A stretch of DNA of 64,000 nt from Limnephilus marmoratus. Its lineage: Eukaryota > Arthropoda > Insecta > Trichoptera > Limnephilidae. A program made the translations under genes and the position numbers. A model generated the notes under the pieces. That model did not search any database, was not told the DNA's origin, and saw nothing but the letters and a program-made list of their open reading frames with translations. Location of the stretch: positions 1,612,001-1,676,000 of the forward strand of contig OU862920.1 in the NCBI GenBank assembly GCA_917880885.1, in the 5' to 3' direction. Numbering within the stretch: the stretch's first letter is position 1; each line of letters opens with the position of its first letter. Below, in pieces: positions 1-9,201 of the stretch.

Positions 1-13
1 CCATATAAAAAAA

Positions 14-234
14 AAATCAATGTGGAATTTTACAAAATTAATAGGAACATTTTCGGAGACGGAACATTTTCATGTAGTGATGTCACGAGCCCAAATAATG
101 GATTTATTTATTTAAAAATAAAAAAAACTACATTTCTAATAATTTTTACTAACATTTTCGTAATCTTAGTACAAAAATCTATCCGCACGATTTTTTCCAA
201 GTCGTTATGAAATCCATGCAAGTAGCCTATTGAG
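14..234 (+). repeat. Dispersed repeat, copy 1 (partner at 7745)
   Basis: About 220 bases that match 7745-7965 closely, from AATCAATGTGGAATTTTACA through a GGAACATTTTCGGAGACGG block to CCTATTGAG. No coding potential is evident and an ORF read through it has no recognisable domain. The two copies end in different flanking DNA, so this is a dispersed repeat rather than a local duplication. The family is not recognised. Confidence 0.75.
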
Positions 235-495
235 CAATATGCCTTTGGGCCAGCCTGGTTGGTAAATGGAATTTCTCTGGCTAGAACGATTAGGGTTTTT
301 ATTTATTTGTTAGGTCGGGTGTATATAAATGTAAGTCATTGGAGACAGTAGATCCGCCTTAGTACAGTTTCCTGAAACTGGTGGGATAGGTCTTGGTCTT
401 CTCTACAGTATCTTAATAATGGACTTCTGAGCAATTATTATCTTCTTATTGTTTTCGTATCTGTGATTTTCTAGTGATTTTTTGTCTATCTGTCC

Positions 496-800
496 TCCAA
501 TTTGGGAGGCCGGTATGGGTACCGCCGTCCCGGGAACCGTTTATTGGATAATCGAAACTTCTGCCATAGATCACCCCAAGTGGTTCGCTATGTTTGGTGA
601 CTTAGCAGGGGTGCCCGAGTTCATGCGGGTGAGGTTTGTCCAGGTCTTGACGGCCTATACGTCTGCTCACCTGCGCGGGGTGGCCAGGATCAAAAGAGAT
701 TGGTTGAGGGAGGTTTTTTATCCTCTCCAGGCCAGAATATCTCGATCCATCGCCTTGCACCGCAGTTGGAGGGATGGATTAATACGACCCTCACATAAGA
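496..800 (+). repeat. Family A dispersed repeat, 3'-truncated copy
   Basis: It begins TTTGGGAGGCCGGTATGGGT and shares the blocks CACCCCAAGTGGTTCGCTA, TTTGGTGACTTAGCAGGGGT and GGTTGAGGGAGG with the copies at 1035, 8478 and 52960. The 123-codon ORF across it is a by-product of the locally GC-richer repeat and is disrupted in the other copies, so I do not call a gene. The family could be a SINE or the 3' end of a longer retroelement. Confidence 0.75.
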
Positions 801-1034
801 GTATTTTCAAGTTCAATTATTCACCCCGACTGGATGTCAGGTGTTTCACGTAATTTTAACAATTCATCAATTTTAAAACTTAATTTTCTACTTCCGTGAA
901 AGTTCTATTCCAGTTCTGTTATTTTTCAGTTATTTTAAACAACTGGCCAAAAATGATATAATAATAGAGATTTTGGAAAAACTGACCTCAATAAAAACTT
1001 TCAAACCTTCAATAAAGAGAGCAGTAGAAGGTTT

Positions 1035-1376
1035 TTAATTTGGGAGGCGGGAATGGGTACCGTCGCCCGGAAACCTTTATTGGATAACCAACACCTCTTT
1101 CATAGGTCACCCCAAGTAGTTCGCTACGTTTGGTGATTTAGCAGGAGTACCCGGGTTCATGAGGTGAGATTTGTTTAGGTCTTGGAAGCGGATGACCAGG
1201 ACACACTGAACCCCAGATTTACCCACCCCTTAAACCCTTTTCCTTCCCAGAACTCTCCTCTCCTTATTTTCCCAAAAAAACCTCCACACAGCATCCCCAA
1301 AGATGACATAGGCCCTCAGAGAAATTATTTTCCTCAGGGCCTCCTGTGTGGAGCTCATGTAAAAAAAACTGAATGC
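1035..1376 (+). repeat. Family A dispersed repeat, internally deleted copy
   Basis: It has the same head as the copy at 496, then a deletion joins the middle to the 3' third (ACACTGAACCCCAGATTTAC onward). It keeps the 3' end, where 1311-1341 forms a hairpin (GGCCCTCAG...CTCAGGGCC) followed by TCCTGTGTGGAGCTCATGT and an A-run. That 3' layout recurs in the 8478 copy and suggests a defined 3' terminus. Confidence 0.75.
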
Positions 1377-1685
1377 TTAGGAATTGTTGTATTTCATCTG
1401 ACATGGAAAAGGCTAAAATCATATTTAATGAAACCAAGAAATCTTAAGCTTATACTGCCCGCGATTGTTCGGTTTGCGTCCAAGTCCCAATCTTAAAAAC
1501 TGTCTCCAAATAAAACCAAAGAAAAATTTACACCGAAATGTCTGAAACACTAAGCACTAAAAAAACTTTATTACGGGCTTGTTTCTGAAAATGTGGAAAA
1601 CCTTTTTGTTTGATGTTTTCATGCAACTGCGTAGAGAAATTACAAAGGTTAAAAACCGCGTATATAATCTATTGTATTTTGTACT

Positions 1686-1730
1686 AGCTTTTTCCCGCGG
1701 CTTTGCTCGCATGGTAATAGGGGGAGTCCC
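1686..1730 (+). repeat. Fragment of a common insect interspersed repeat
   Basis: TAGCTTTTTCCCGCGGCTTT and the following GCTCGCATGG resemble a head sequence seen very often in insect genomic repeats. Only about 45 bases are convincing. The assignment is from memory of the motif, not from a second copy in this window. Confidence 0.35.
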
Positions 1731-1826
1731 ACTCCACCTCCTCCATACCTTGTCAGAGAATGGAAACTATTGGCACATACCTTGTCAGAGAATAGGAACA
1801 ACGGTAATAGGTTAAATTATGGAAGG

Positions 1827-1888
1827 AATAATGATACTTGGCTAATTTATATAGCGCCGTTTTTGTAAGAAATCACCTCAAGGGCGCT
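1827..1888 (+). repeat. Family D ~60 bp hairpin motif, copy 1
   Basis: It contains TTTATATAGCGCCGTTTTTG and ATCACCTCAAGGGCGCT. AGCGCC and GGCGCT can pair around a 25-30 base loop. Related copies lie at 19991, 22488, 23672 and 37141 (minus), usually next to an (ATA/ATT)n stretch. Confidence 0.65.
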
Positions 1889-1957
1889 AAGGGAATATGC
1901 ACATAGTTGCGTCAATACAAAACATTTGCCAATTTCTTTAATTTTTATATTGTTTTT

Positions 1958-2136
1958 AAGTAAAACTTCTTTACGCACGCTTGACTTGGGGAGCAAGCAG
2001 GTGAATGCCTGACGAAAGCGTTACGAAAAGTGTGATCGGGCGAGGCGAACGGCCGGGCGAGGAGAACGGAAGTTGAGAGGGAGATATAAGTTAGTGAAGT
2101 TTTACTTCAGTCGGGTGGTCTAAAGCACACTCGTTT
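1958..2136 (+). repeat. Family B repeat, short form
   Basis: It starts AAGTAAAACTTCTTTACGCA and ends GAAGTTTTACTTCAGTCG...TAAAGCACACTCGTTT. It lacks the central AGAGAGAG/CACACATTTTCTTTC blocks of the long copies at 4192, 8891 and 20829. The near-palindromic 13-mers at the two ends (GAAGTAAAACTTC and GAAGTTTTACTTC) are reverse complements. No ORF is present, so it is probably a non-autonomous mobile element of unknown class. Confidence 0.75.
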
Positions 2137-2234
2137 AATGAGTAAAACCTCAAATTCTAATATTTAATTAAATGAAGACACATTAGCGAAACTCGATCGA
2201 AAATTTGGAAACAAAAAATCTGAAAAAGATATTT

Positions 2235-2303
2235 GCACCTCTGGGACTCGAACCCGGGACCTTTCGCTTTCCGCCAAATGCGCTGACCACTGCGCCAAGG
2301 TTC
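2235..2303 (-). other. tRNA-like segment, left arm of fold-back
   Basis: Read on the minus strand it has TTGGCGCAGTGGTCAGCGC (A-box-like) and GGGTTCGAGTCCCAG (B-box and T-arm), with CACCT/AGGTG able to pair as an acceptor remnant. The body resembles a Met/Ile-type tRNA but the anticodon arm is not convincing. It is a pol III promoter remnant or SINE head rather than a functional tRNA. Confidence 0.6.
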
Positions 2304-2404
2304 ATTCGATTCGGTCAATTTTAACTGCATCATACTTCGACAAAGAACCACCCACATTACCTTCATTTTCATTACACGCACGATAAATGACTGAATCGGA
2401 TATC

Positions 2405-2480
2405 GACACCTTGGCGCAGTGAGTGGTCAGCGCGTTTGCCCGGAAAGCTAAACGTCCTGGGTTCGAGTCCCAGAGGTGCA
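2405..2480 (+). other. tRNA-like segment, right arm of fold-back
   Basis: It is the plus-strand counterpart of 2235-2303: CACCTTGGCGCAG, a GTGAGTGGTCAGCGCG segment with four extra bases in the D region, and CTGGGTTCGAGTCCCAG followed by AGGTGC. The T-arm stem CTGGG/CCCAG is intact. The insertion in the D arm makes it a pseudo-tRNA. Confidence 0.6.
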
Positions 2481-2611
2481 AATATCTTTTTCTGATTTTT
2501 CTGTTTCCGGATTTTCGATTCAGTTTCGCTAATATTGTCTTCATTTAATTAAATATTACAAATAAATATTTGGTTACTGTGTTACCACATTAACTATACA
2601 TTTTTGTTAAA

Positions 2612-3360
2612 TCTTAAGAGCGTTAGCGGACGAAAATCCACACTTCATCGAAAGTTGTTCTTACGATCGTGCAGGGCGGTTAAAATGAGAAGGATTAATT
2701 ATTCTCCGTACCAGCTTTTTAAAATTATGACTAATATCGATTTTATTTCATTCCAAATTTGCTTTAATTTATACTCACATCCAAAAATGCTCAAAGGCGT
2801 GATGATAAAACTATTTATATTAGATAATTTAATCAAAAAATACTTACAAAAAGTAGATACTTTTTGTAAGTATTTTTAGATTATAAGTATTTATCATTTT
2901 TAAATAATGTCTAAGTTAAATAAGAATGTTAAAAACATCTGAAATACATTAGTTTGTAAGTGCGCAAATAAATACACAAACGGACCAATTTTCGTCAAGA
3001 AATACTTGTATGTACTTATATATTTTTAATGATTTTATTTAAATTAAAATTAAAATTTTAAAACATGCGATACCCAGATAATGTATTGATTTATTTTACT
3101 GCATAATTATATGATTTGAAATGTGTGTGGTATAATACAAAATCTTTTTTGAAAATTTAACAAATCTGTCAACGACCTATGGTATAACCTTATTATACTA
3201 AAAATAAACATTTTTTCTCAAAATTTAAAACATGCGAATGCTAGGTAAAAGAACAATCTTTCGAAATCCATTTATAATATTTGTGGAAAAGAGTCAATAC
3301 GTCTAACATCTGATTTAAAAATGACATATTTCTGCTTTTGTCTGGTAATACCCTTTTAAT
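2612..3360 (+). repeat. Long dispersed repeat, copy 1 (partner at 16553)
   Basis: About 750 bases that align with 16553-17275. Shared blocks include GCGGACGAAAATCCACA, GTTGTTCTTACGATCGTGCA, CTCCGTACCAGCTTTTTAAA and GAAAAGAGTCAATACGTCTA. There are small indels, notably around the CTTACAAAAAGTAGATACTTTTTGTAAG palindrome region (2845-2872), which is shortened in the other copy. No protein domain is seen. Confidence 0.75.
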
Positions 3361-4191
3361 CCGAACATAAAGGTATTCACTACACCACAAAATTCCTATT
3401 CCATCCATGAGCAAGCGCTTTTAAAGGAAGAGTAGTATAAATCTTAAGACATAACAATAATTTATCGTAAAAGTATGTTGATGTTATTGGGAGCCATTGT
3501 TAGCCATATCGTTCAATAACCTGTCGATAATATTCACTCTTACTTTCCCGCCACCGAGAACGTGCTTAGATATCACCCGCCAATCAAATCGCTCATTGGC
3601 TGCCATTAAAATCATGCCATCACATTGTCTTACCTTGAGCGGGTAATAATCCACGTTATTATTTGGCGAACAGGTTGCCGCTAAGGTACAAACTTGTTTT
3701 CTTTCACTTTATGGTAATTGGGTGACTTGCATAATGTGCAGTCATTTTCCGTACGACCGGTTGCCAGTAGTTGTCAGTTGCCAGTTGCCAGTTGCCAAAG
3801 CCCGCGGATCAGTTTCGATGAAATATCTCTATACTTCAACCTCCTCAATCGATTACTTACAATACTTTAAAATAATTACGTTACGCAAAAAAAAAATTAA
3901 TAAAAACATGATGAATTTTAAAAAAGTGAAATTATTGAATTTTTGGAATGATTCCATGGTGGTATTAATTTCTAAAATAATAGTAATCATTGGTCACCCA
4001 GCCGATAAATCGCCCAACCCCTTTGAAAATGAAAAAAAAACATCCACAATGTCACCGGAGACAAAAATTTCATTTACATTTTTTACTACAAATTACGTCA
4101 GGAAATGGTTAATTATAAAAAAGATAAGTTTTTAAAAATGATAATGATTATTCCTTTTTTGAAACTCCACGCTTTTATTGTAGTATATTTT
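3361..4191. other. No gene seen; short tandem repeat inside
   Basis: No supported gene. 3775-3797 holds a 7-base tandem (CAGTTGC, about three units). 3580-3603 has CCAAT and ATTGG as a small inverted pair. An ORF at 3722-4135 is Lys/Asn-rich, has no domain, and is treated as chance. Confidence 0.5.
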
Positions 4192-4556
4192 TGAAGCACA
4201 ACTTCTTTACGCACGCTTGACTTGGGGAGTAAGCTGGTGAATGCGTGACGAGAGCGTTACGAAAAGTGTGGTCGGGCTATGCGAACTGAAGTTGAGAGGG
4301 AGATATAAGTTAGTGAAGGTAGAAAGAGAAAGAGAGTAACGTTTCGTATATTATTCTAGGAGCAAAAGAGAGAGGTGCGAGCACACATTTTCTTTCTCTC
4401 TTTCTCGTATATCTAAGATACAGTGCAGGCCTATTGTCTGTATCACACTGTAGAAGCAAAAGAGAGCAGTGCGCGTGCACATTTTCTTTCTATCTTCTTT
4501 TATAAGTTAGTGAAGTTTTACTTCAGTCGTGTGGTCTAAAGCACACTCGTTTTTTT
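4192..4556 (+). repeat. Family B repeat, long form
   Basis: It starts with a slightly damaged TTGAAGCACAACTTCTTTAC and ends AGTTTTACTTCAGTCGTGTG...GCACACTCG plus a T-run. The interior has two related tandem blocks (each GAGCAAAAGAGAGnnGTGCG...CACATTTTCTTTCT) separated by a GCAGGCCTATTGTCTGTAT segment. The blocks give the long copies their variable length. There is no ORF. Confidence 0.8.
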
Positions 4557-5934
4557 AAAAGCATTTACTAAAATTTACAATATTCTTCTGCCGATTTGGA
4601 TTTGCTCCCCAACCAGGTCTCTAACTCCTTACCCAAAGTTGTTCTAAATTTAACTAAAAATGATTAATTGCTTTCGAAGGGTGCAGATTTTGTATCTAAT
4701 TAAATTGGTGTAAACCAATAGATTTGACTTTAAATCATAAATTATGTCATCACAAAGTTAAAACTTACATTTGAAAGAACTATGCGTGAATTTTTTTATT
4801 CATATCACTTCAACCTTTCTCTTTTTGCTCGCCTCTTCCCCACTACCTTCAGCCACCCGATATACTCCAATCGGGTCTGCCATAGTGCGACTAGCTCCAG
4901 AGAGTCAAAAGCGGTTGGTATTCACTAAACGCGGCACGTTAACCATTTATTAATTTAAAGATAGGAATGTTAATTATTTGAAAATGTTTATTGTGATGGA
5001 GCGTGTGATGGATTCCAGAACCGTGGATTGTTATTATTGTTGGTCAAACCGGAGAGACCAGTAACTTACACTATAATCTAGTGCCGCCAAATATGGAATT
5101 ATAAATAATTCCTTCCTTGTGAGGAACTGAACGACAATGAAAAACTGGATGGTCCCATTTGAAGGAATTCCATGTTGGCATTTCGGCTTTCTCTGAGCCT
5201 TTAAACTTCTGCTAACACAGTGTTGTTTGTATTTTTAGTGCTCGTAATGATTATTTGAAAAGTTGACAATTAGGTACAGTGTCAGTAATAATAATAAACA
5301 TTTATACATACTGTGTACGAGTTATTTTGTGTGTTTTCATGTATTTTTCCCTGGCCTTGGAGCATCTCAAGATATGAGAGAGGTCGCTGATCGATTTTAT
5401 CTACAAGATTATGAAACACTGTAAATAACCAAAAAATTTTTTGTCACATAATTTCGTCTCACAAAACTAGAGATAAGTCAGGCACTTGACATAAATTCAC
5501 CGCATAGCCAACTCCGTCCAAAAGTATTAGGTATAATATTATAAAGTTGATGTTGATGTACATATTATGTACATGAATTCATTTATTTTTAAGCACCCTT
5601 ACCAATGTAAATTGCGTATGAATAAAGCTGTGAATTCTCTCCGATTTTAAGCTCTGTTTTGAGCAGTTTCTTCCGTTCATTTCCAAAATGGGTATCAAAT
5701 ATCAAATTGCTGGTTCTAAATATGTTTCAATCCAAATATTTATAAATAGTTGGGTAATAAATCGGCAGAAAGGAAACCTAATGGGAAATAGTGTTGGACA
5801 GGACTAATAAAATTCTTCTCTCCAAGCTCTCTGTTTTGTAAAAGTATCAATAACGTCATCAAAGTTTAAAGATAGGGCCATATAAATTCTTGTGATTTAT
5901 TCACTTAACTTTTTTTTTTAAATCTATGCAAGTT
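4557..5934. other. No gene seen
   Basis: I see no gene here. 4820-4930 is slightly GC-richer and carries CTCCAGAGAGTCAAAAGCGG, weakly similar to 7990-8015; that may be a shared old repeat. Confidence 0.4.
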
Positions 5935-6085
5935 GTTTAACAATGAAGACAATTTTAGCGACTCTCAAAAATATTTAAATGCCACTGAATCTTTTTCTAA
6001 TTTTTCTTTGACAAATTTTCGTTTGAGTCTCTAAAATTTTGTTTATTGCTGAAATATTACAATTTGAGGTTTTACTCATCGAGTT
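5935..6085. mobile_element. Fold-back remnant related to 2137-2558
   Basis: AATGAAGACAATTTTAGCGA near the left and CTCTAAAATTTTGTTTATTG near the right are inverted versions of each other. The right end ATTTGAGGTTTTACTCAT matches, inverted, the left end of the element at 2137. The tRNA-like parts are missing, so this is a deletion derivative of the same family. Confidence 0.55.
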
Positions 6086-6484
6086 ATTCCAAAAACATTG
6101 ATCCATATTTATCACACTTTAAAATTTGCTCTTTGTTCTATTCTGCATTAATGGAATTTTTTAAGATATTAAGATAGATAAGACCATCTGTGATTAAACT
6201 TTTTTTTTAAAAAGTGGAAAATTTGTTTTCATCGAAATTTTTCCAAATTATTCCAAGGATAAACACCTTCTTAGCCATGTTTTTTGCGATAAAATCAGCG
6301 TTTTCTTCAAGATATATCTTTGTGAAGTTTAGTATTATTCCCAAGTATTTAATCTTATTGTGACTCTCATACACACGGTACACGCCAAAGGGACCATTTA
6401 CTCGTTCTCCCGAAACAGAAAACTGCTGCGTTAGAGGGTAGTTTCAGCTATTCGTCATCAAAACTTTGGAATGAAATACCACTG

Positions 6485-6654
6485 GTATGATTTTAGATTT
6501 TCAGATACGATTTTAGATTTTCACGGCCAAAAGTATTTTATCATCTGCCCTGATGATGGACACTGTAACGCTGTCCGAAACGTTGGCTAAAGGAGGAGGT
6601 AGCGCAACACGGCATAACCCCCCAAAAACAAATAACAAAAATGAAATACCATTG
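6485..6654 (+). mobile_element. 155 bp retro-insertion with 15 bp target-site duplication
   Basis: AATGAAATACCACTG (6470-6484) and AATGAAATACCATTG (6640-6654) flank a 155 base segment and differ at one base. The segment ends in an A-rich run (AATAACAAAA). It holds a hammerhead-like core (6549-6587) and the block TTGGCTAAAGGAGGAGGTAG, which recurs at 41148-41276. The long duplication and A-rich tail indicate target-primed reverse transcription. Confidence 0.7.
6549..6587 (+). ncRNA. Hammerhead-ribozyme-like motif
   Basis: CCTGATGATGGACACTGTAA is followed by CGCTGTCCGAAACGTTGGC. CTGATGA and GAAAC are the two conserved hammerhead core strings and GGACA/TGTCC forms stem II between them. One extra U separates CTGATGA from stem II, so catalytic activity is doubtful. 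Penelope-like elements and retrozymes are known to carry hammerheads; no Penelope protein is seen here. Structural inference only. Confidence 0.4.
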
Positions 6655-6965
6655 TCCATTCGAATATCGACATCGTTGCAGTGCTTCAAGAAGCTCTGCG
6701 GCGAATGGATGCTGACTGCACAGTGCACAGTCAATCGCACGACATCCTTATTGATAAAGTTTGCAAATAAATTAATGGAATACCTAGGTACTTGTGTTTT
6801 TGATTTGTTTATATAATTTATTTTTAACTTTATGTTAATATTATTAGCTTTTTTTTAATTTTAATTATTATGATTTAATTTTTAAAAACTTTTGATTATT
6901 GTAATAATTTTCAACGTAATTTAATTAATTGCTTTCATTTTATTTTAATTTTATTATTTATTTTC

Positions 6966-7145
6966 GACAACTTCCTGAGTGGTAAATTGGCAGGGTGTAA
7001 GACCACCATTCTGAATCGAAATGTAGCTTGAACTGGCTATAGCTGAGTTTGGAGACCGACTAGATCTGAAGATCCAAGTATTCACACTTTCCTCTTCATT
7101 ATAATACCCACCCCTATTTTCAGCCTCACAACATTCCCCAATAGG
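6966..7145 (+). repeat. SINE family S tail
   Basis: GGGTGTAAGACCACCATTCT and the following GAATCGAAATGTAGC match the 3' half of the SINE at 61849. The end CAGCCTCACAACATTCCC matches, inverted, 49345-49450. The tRNA-like head is absent, so this is a 5'-truncated copy. Confidence 0.55.
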
Positions 7146-7744
7146 CCACTTACATAAAAAAAAAATCCGGCTTAGGCAAATATTCTAAGACATTCTGTAT
7201 TTTTTTTTATCGTATTTTTGAAACCCTGGGGATTTTTTGAAAATTTCAATCCGAAAAATCAGACCGTTTTTTGTAACCGGAAAGACGGGACATAATTTTA
7301 TGGGCGCGAAAAAACGATAATTAAATAGCCGAAAATCATTTTAAAAAAAGAACGTTTTCCACACGAATGGAACAAGAGAATAACGAAGCATACCAAAAAT
7401 ATTACATCTCATAAATATTTTTTTCCTTGATCCATCTTATTGAACATAAATCAGTATAATGTACAACGTCTATATTATTAAATACAATGTAATATACTTG
7501 TACTTGTAAATTATAATAATAATAAGAATATTATAAAATTTGATTTTGCTAAAATCAGCACCTTAACCATTATATCTCTAAAACACATACAGAGAATATA
7601 AAATGTACGGGGTTCTCTTCATAAAATCTGTCAAAAAGTCAAACCAAATGATAAGTTCGCAGAGAACAAACAATAAATCTAGTGAACGTTAAATGTCAAA
7701 TTCAAAAATTCGCCTGAAATCAAAGTGATGCAATTTAAAAAAAA
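7146..7744. other. No gene seen
   Basis: AT-rich stretch; no repeat partner or ORF noticed. Confidence 0.4.
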
Positions 7745-7965
7745 TAAATCAATGTGGAATTTTACAAAATTAATAGGAACATTTTCGGAGACGGGACATT
7801 TTCATGTAGTGACGTCACGAACCCAAATAATAAATTTATTTATTAAAAAAAAACTGCACTTTTCTAAAAAAATTTAGTAACATTTTCGTAAACTTAGTAA
7901 AAAAAACTTTCCACATGATTTTTTCCAAGTCGTTATGAAATCTATGCAAGTGGCCTATTGAGTTT
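7745..7965 (+). repeat. Dispersed repeat, copy 2 (partner at 14)
   Basis: It matches 14-234 along its length with scattered substitutions and one short deletion in the A-rich middle. It ends at CCTATTGAG, as the first copy does. Confidence 0.75.
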
Positions 7966-8065
7966 GCCGTGATCTCACTGGCTCCGGACAGCTGAAAGTA
8001 GTTAGGACACTTATGCGGTACTTAGTAATACTTACTAGTACCGCACTTAAGTAATACTTAAGTTC

Positions 8066-8192
8066 GCCGCCAAGACCTATACAAACATCACCCCCACGAA
8101 CCCCGGCACCCCAGCTAATTCACCAAACTTGGCGAACCACTTGTGGTCACCTATGGCAGGGGTGTTTGTAATCTAATAAATAGTTTCCGGGA
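8066..8192 (-). repeat. Family A fragment, inverted
   Basis: CACCAAACTTGGCGAACCAC, TTGTGGTCACCTATGGCAGG and GGGTGTTTG are the reverse complement of the family A head seen at 496 and 8478. It lies 280 bases upstream of a full plus-strand copy, so the two form a head-to-head pair. Confidence 0.65.
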
Positions 8193-8193
8193 T

Positions 8194-8213
8194 GGTTCTG
8201 ACCGGTCAGAACC
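8194..8213. repeat. Perfect 20 bp palindrome
   Basis: GGTTCTGACCGGTCAGAACC is its own reverse complement. It sits between the inverted family A fragment and a GTGTTCGATTCCTCG string that resembles a tRNA B box. The function is unknown. Confidence 0.6.
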
Positions 8214-8477
8214 AGGCGTCTCGTGTTCGATTCCTCGGCTGGCTCCTCCCACGACATAAGCAACACTTTCCGCTTATTGCGGTGGTAATAGGAGGTTTTC
8301 AAATATTGTTGGGGTATTCATAACCCGCGAATGTTTGTAAGGTGTATATATGTTTGTATAAAAAGGTGTCTTAGGTCAACATCGGTATTGTGGTAAATTT
8401 GGTAAATTGGCAACATCTGTTTTGATTTTTCAAATCTGTGTAAGTATATTCTTTAATATTAATTAATATTTTTACAT

Positions 8478-8898
8478 TCTGGGAGGCAGGTATGGGTACC
8501 GCCGCCCTGGGAACCATTTATTGGATAACCAACACCTCTGTCGTAGGATACCCTAAGTACTTCGCAGGAGTGCCAGAGTTCAAGGGTAGTTTTGTTCGGA
8601 TCTGTTCACCAACTGCGTGGCAGGCCGGATCGGTTGAGACTGGTTGAGGGAGATCTTTTTAGCTTTCCAGCAGGACTCTTCTCGGAACATTGCCTTGCAC
8701 CACAGTGGGAGGGATGGATCTTGGACACACTGACCCCCAGATTCCTACCCACCCCCATACCTTTTTCCTTTCCAGAACTTTCTTTCCCTCCTTTCCCTAA
8801 AAAGACTCTCCACACATCATCCCTTATGAGATGACATAGACCCAGAGGAGAATTATTTACCTCACGGCTCCCTGTGTGAAACTAATACAAAAAAAACG
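8478..8898 (+). repeat. Family A dispersed repeat, near full-length
   Basis: The most complete copy: head CTGGGAGGCAGGTATGGGTA, middle GACTGGTTGAGGGAGATCTT, then ACACTGACCCCCAGATTCCT and a pyrimidine-rich stretch, then the 3' terminus CTCCCTGTGTGAAACTAATAC with an A-run. A family B copy abuts the A-run at 8891. Overlapping ORFs on both strands reflect base composition. Confidence 0.75.
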
Positions 8899-9201
8899 AG
8901 TCTGCTTTAGACCACACAACTGAAGTAAAACTTCTGCTCCATCTATATGATAGGAAGAGAGAACGAAAATGTGCGGGCACTGCTCTCTCTTGCTCCTACA
9001 GTGTGATACAGACAATAGGCCTGCACTGTGTAACGTAACTGGCTATGAGAGAAAGAGAGAAAGAAAATGTGTGCTCACACCTCTCTCTCTTGCCCCTACA
9101 GTAATATACGTTGCGTTCGCCTCGCTTTTCGTAACGCTTTCGTCACGCATTCGCCAGCTTACTCCCGTGTAAGTCAAGCGTGCGTAAATAAGTTTTACTT
9201 G
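8891..9201 (-). repeat. Family B repeat, long form, inverted
   Basis: It reads AAACGAGTCTGCTTTAGACC at the left and ACTTGAAAAA at the right, the reverse complement of the 4192 and 20829 copies. The internal AGAGAGAAAGAAAATGTG blocks are present twice. It begins within the A-run that ends family A copy 8478. Confidence 0.8.

Larger units (their letters stand above)
2137..2558. mobile_element. Fold-back element with tRNA-like sequence in both arms
   Basis: The arms are inverted. 2158-2179 and 2537-2558 are perfect 22-base reverse complements (TAATATTTAATTAAATGAAG...). Inside each arm lies a tRNA-like segment (2235-2303 minus, 2405-2480 plus) with A- and B-box motifs, pointing towards each other. 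A related fold-back without tRNA parts lies at 5935-6085 and a single tRNA-bearing arm at 62996-63124, so this is a family and not a chance pair. The left end (ATGAGTAAAACCTCAAATTC) also recurs inverted at 6067. The class is unknown; it may be SINE-derived. Confidence 0.7.
6360..6813 (+). pseudogene. C-terminal fragment of a LINE reverse-transcriptase ORF, interrupted
   Basis: Reading across the insertion at 6485-6654, the frame gives a THGTR...LLVLPKQKT stretch, then SYSSSKLWNEIPL, then SIR and CFKKL. This is the usual C-terminal layout of jockey/CR1-group LINE ORF2 proteins (a -LWNxLP- motif followed by -FKxxLKxWL-like). The ORF carries on to a stop near 6813. No reverse-transcriptase palm motifs are present nearby, so the copy is 5'-truncated. 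The interruption occurs exactly within the NEIPL codons and is flanked by a target-site duplication. The clade is inferred from motif style only. Confidence 0.55.

Noticed and set aside
482..853. 123-codon ORF on the plus strand
   Set aside because: It is a reading of the family A repeat; the other copies of the repeat do not keep the frame and no domain is present.
2235..2480. Two functional tRNA genes
   Set aside because: Both lack a good anticodon arm, one has an insertion in the D arm, and both lie in the arms of a fold-back element.
3722..4135. 137-codon ORF, Lys/Asn/Ile-rich
   Set aside because: Composition follows the AT-rich DNA; it spans a short tandem repeat and has no recognisable domain or start signals.
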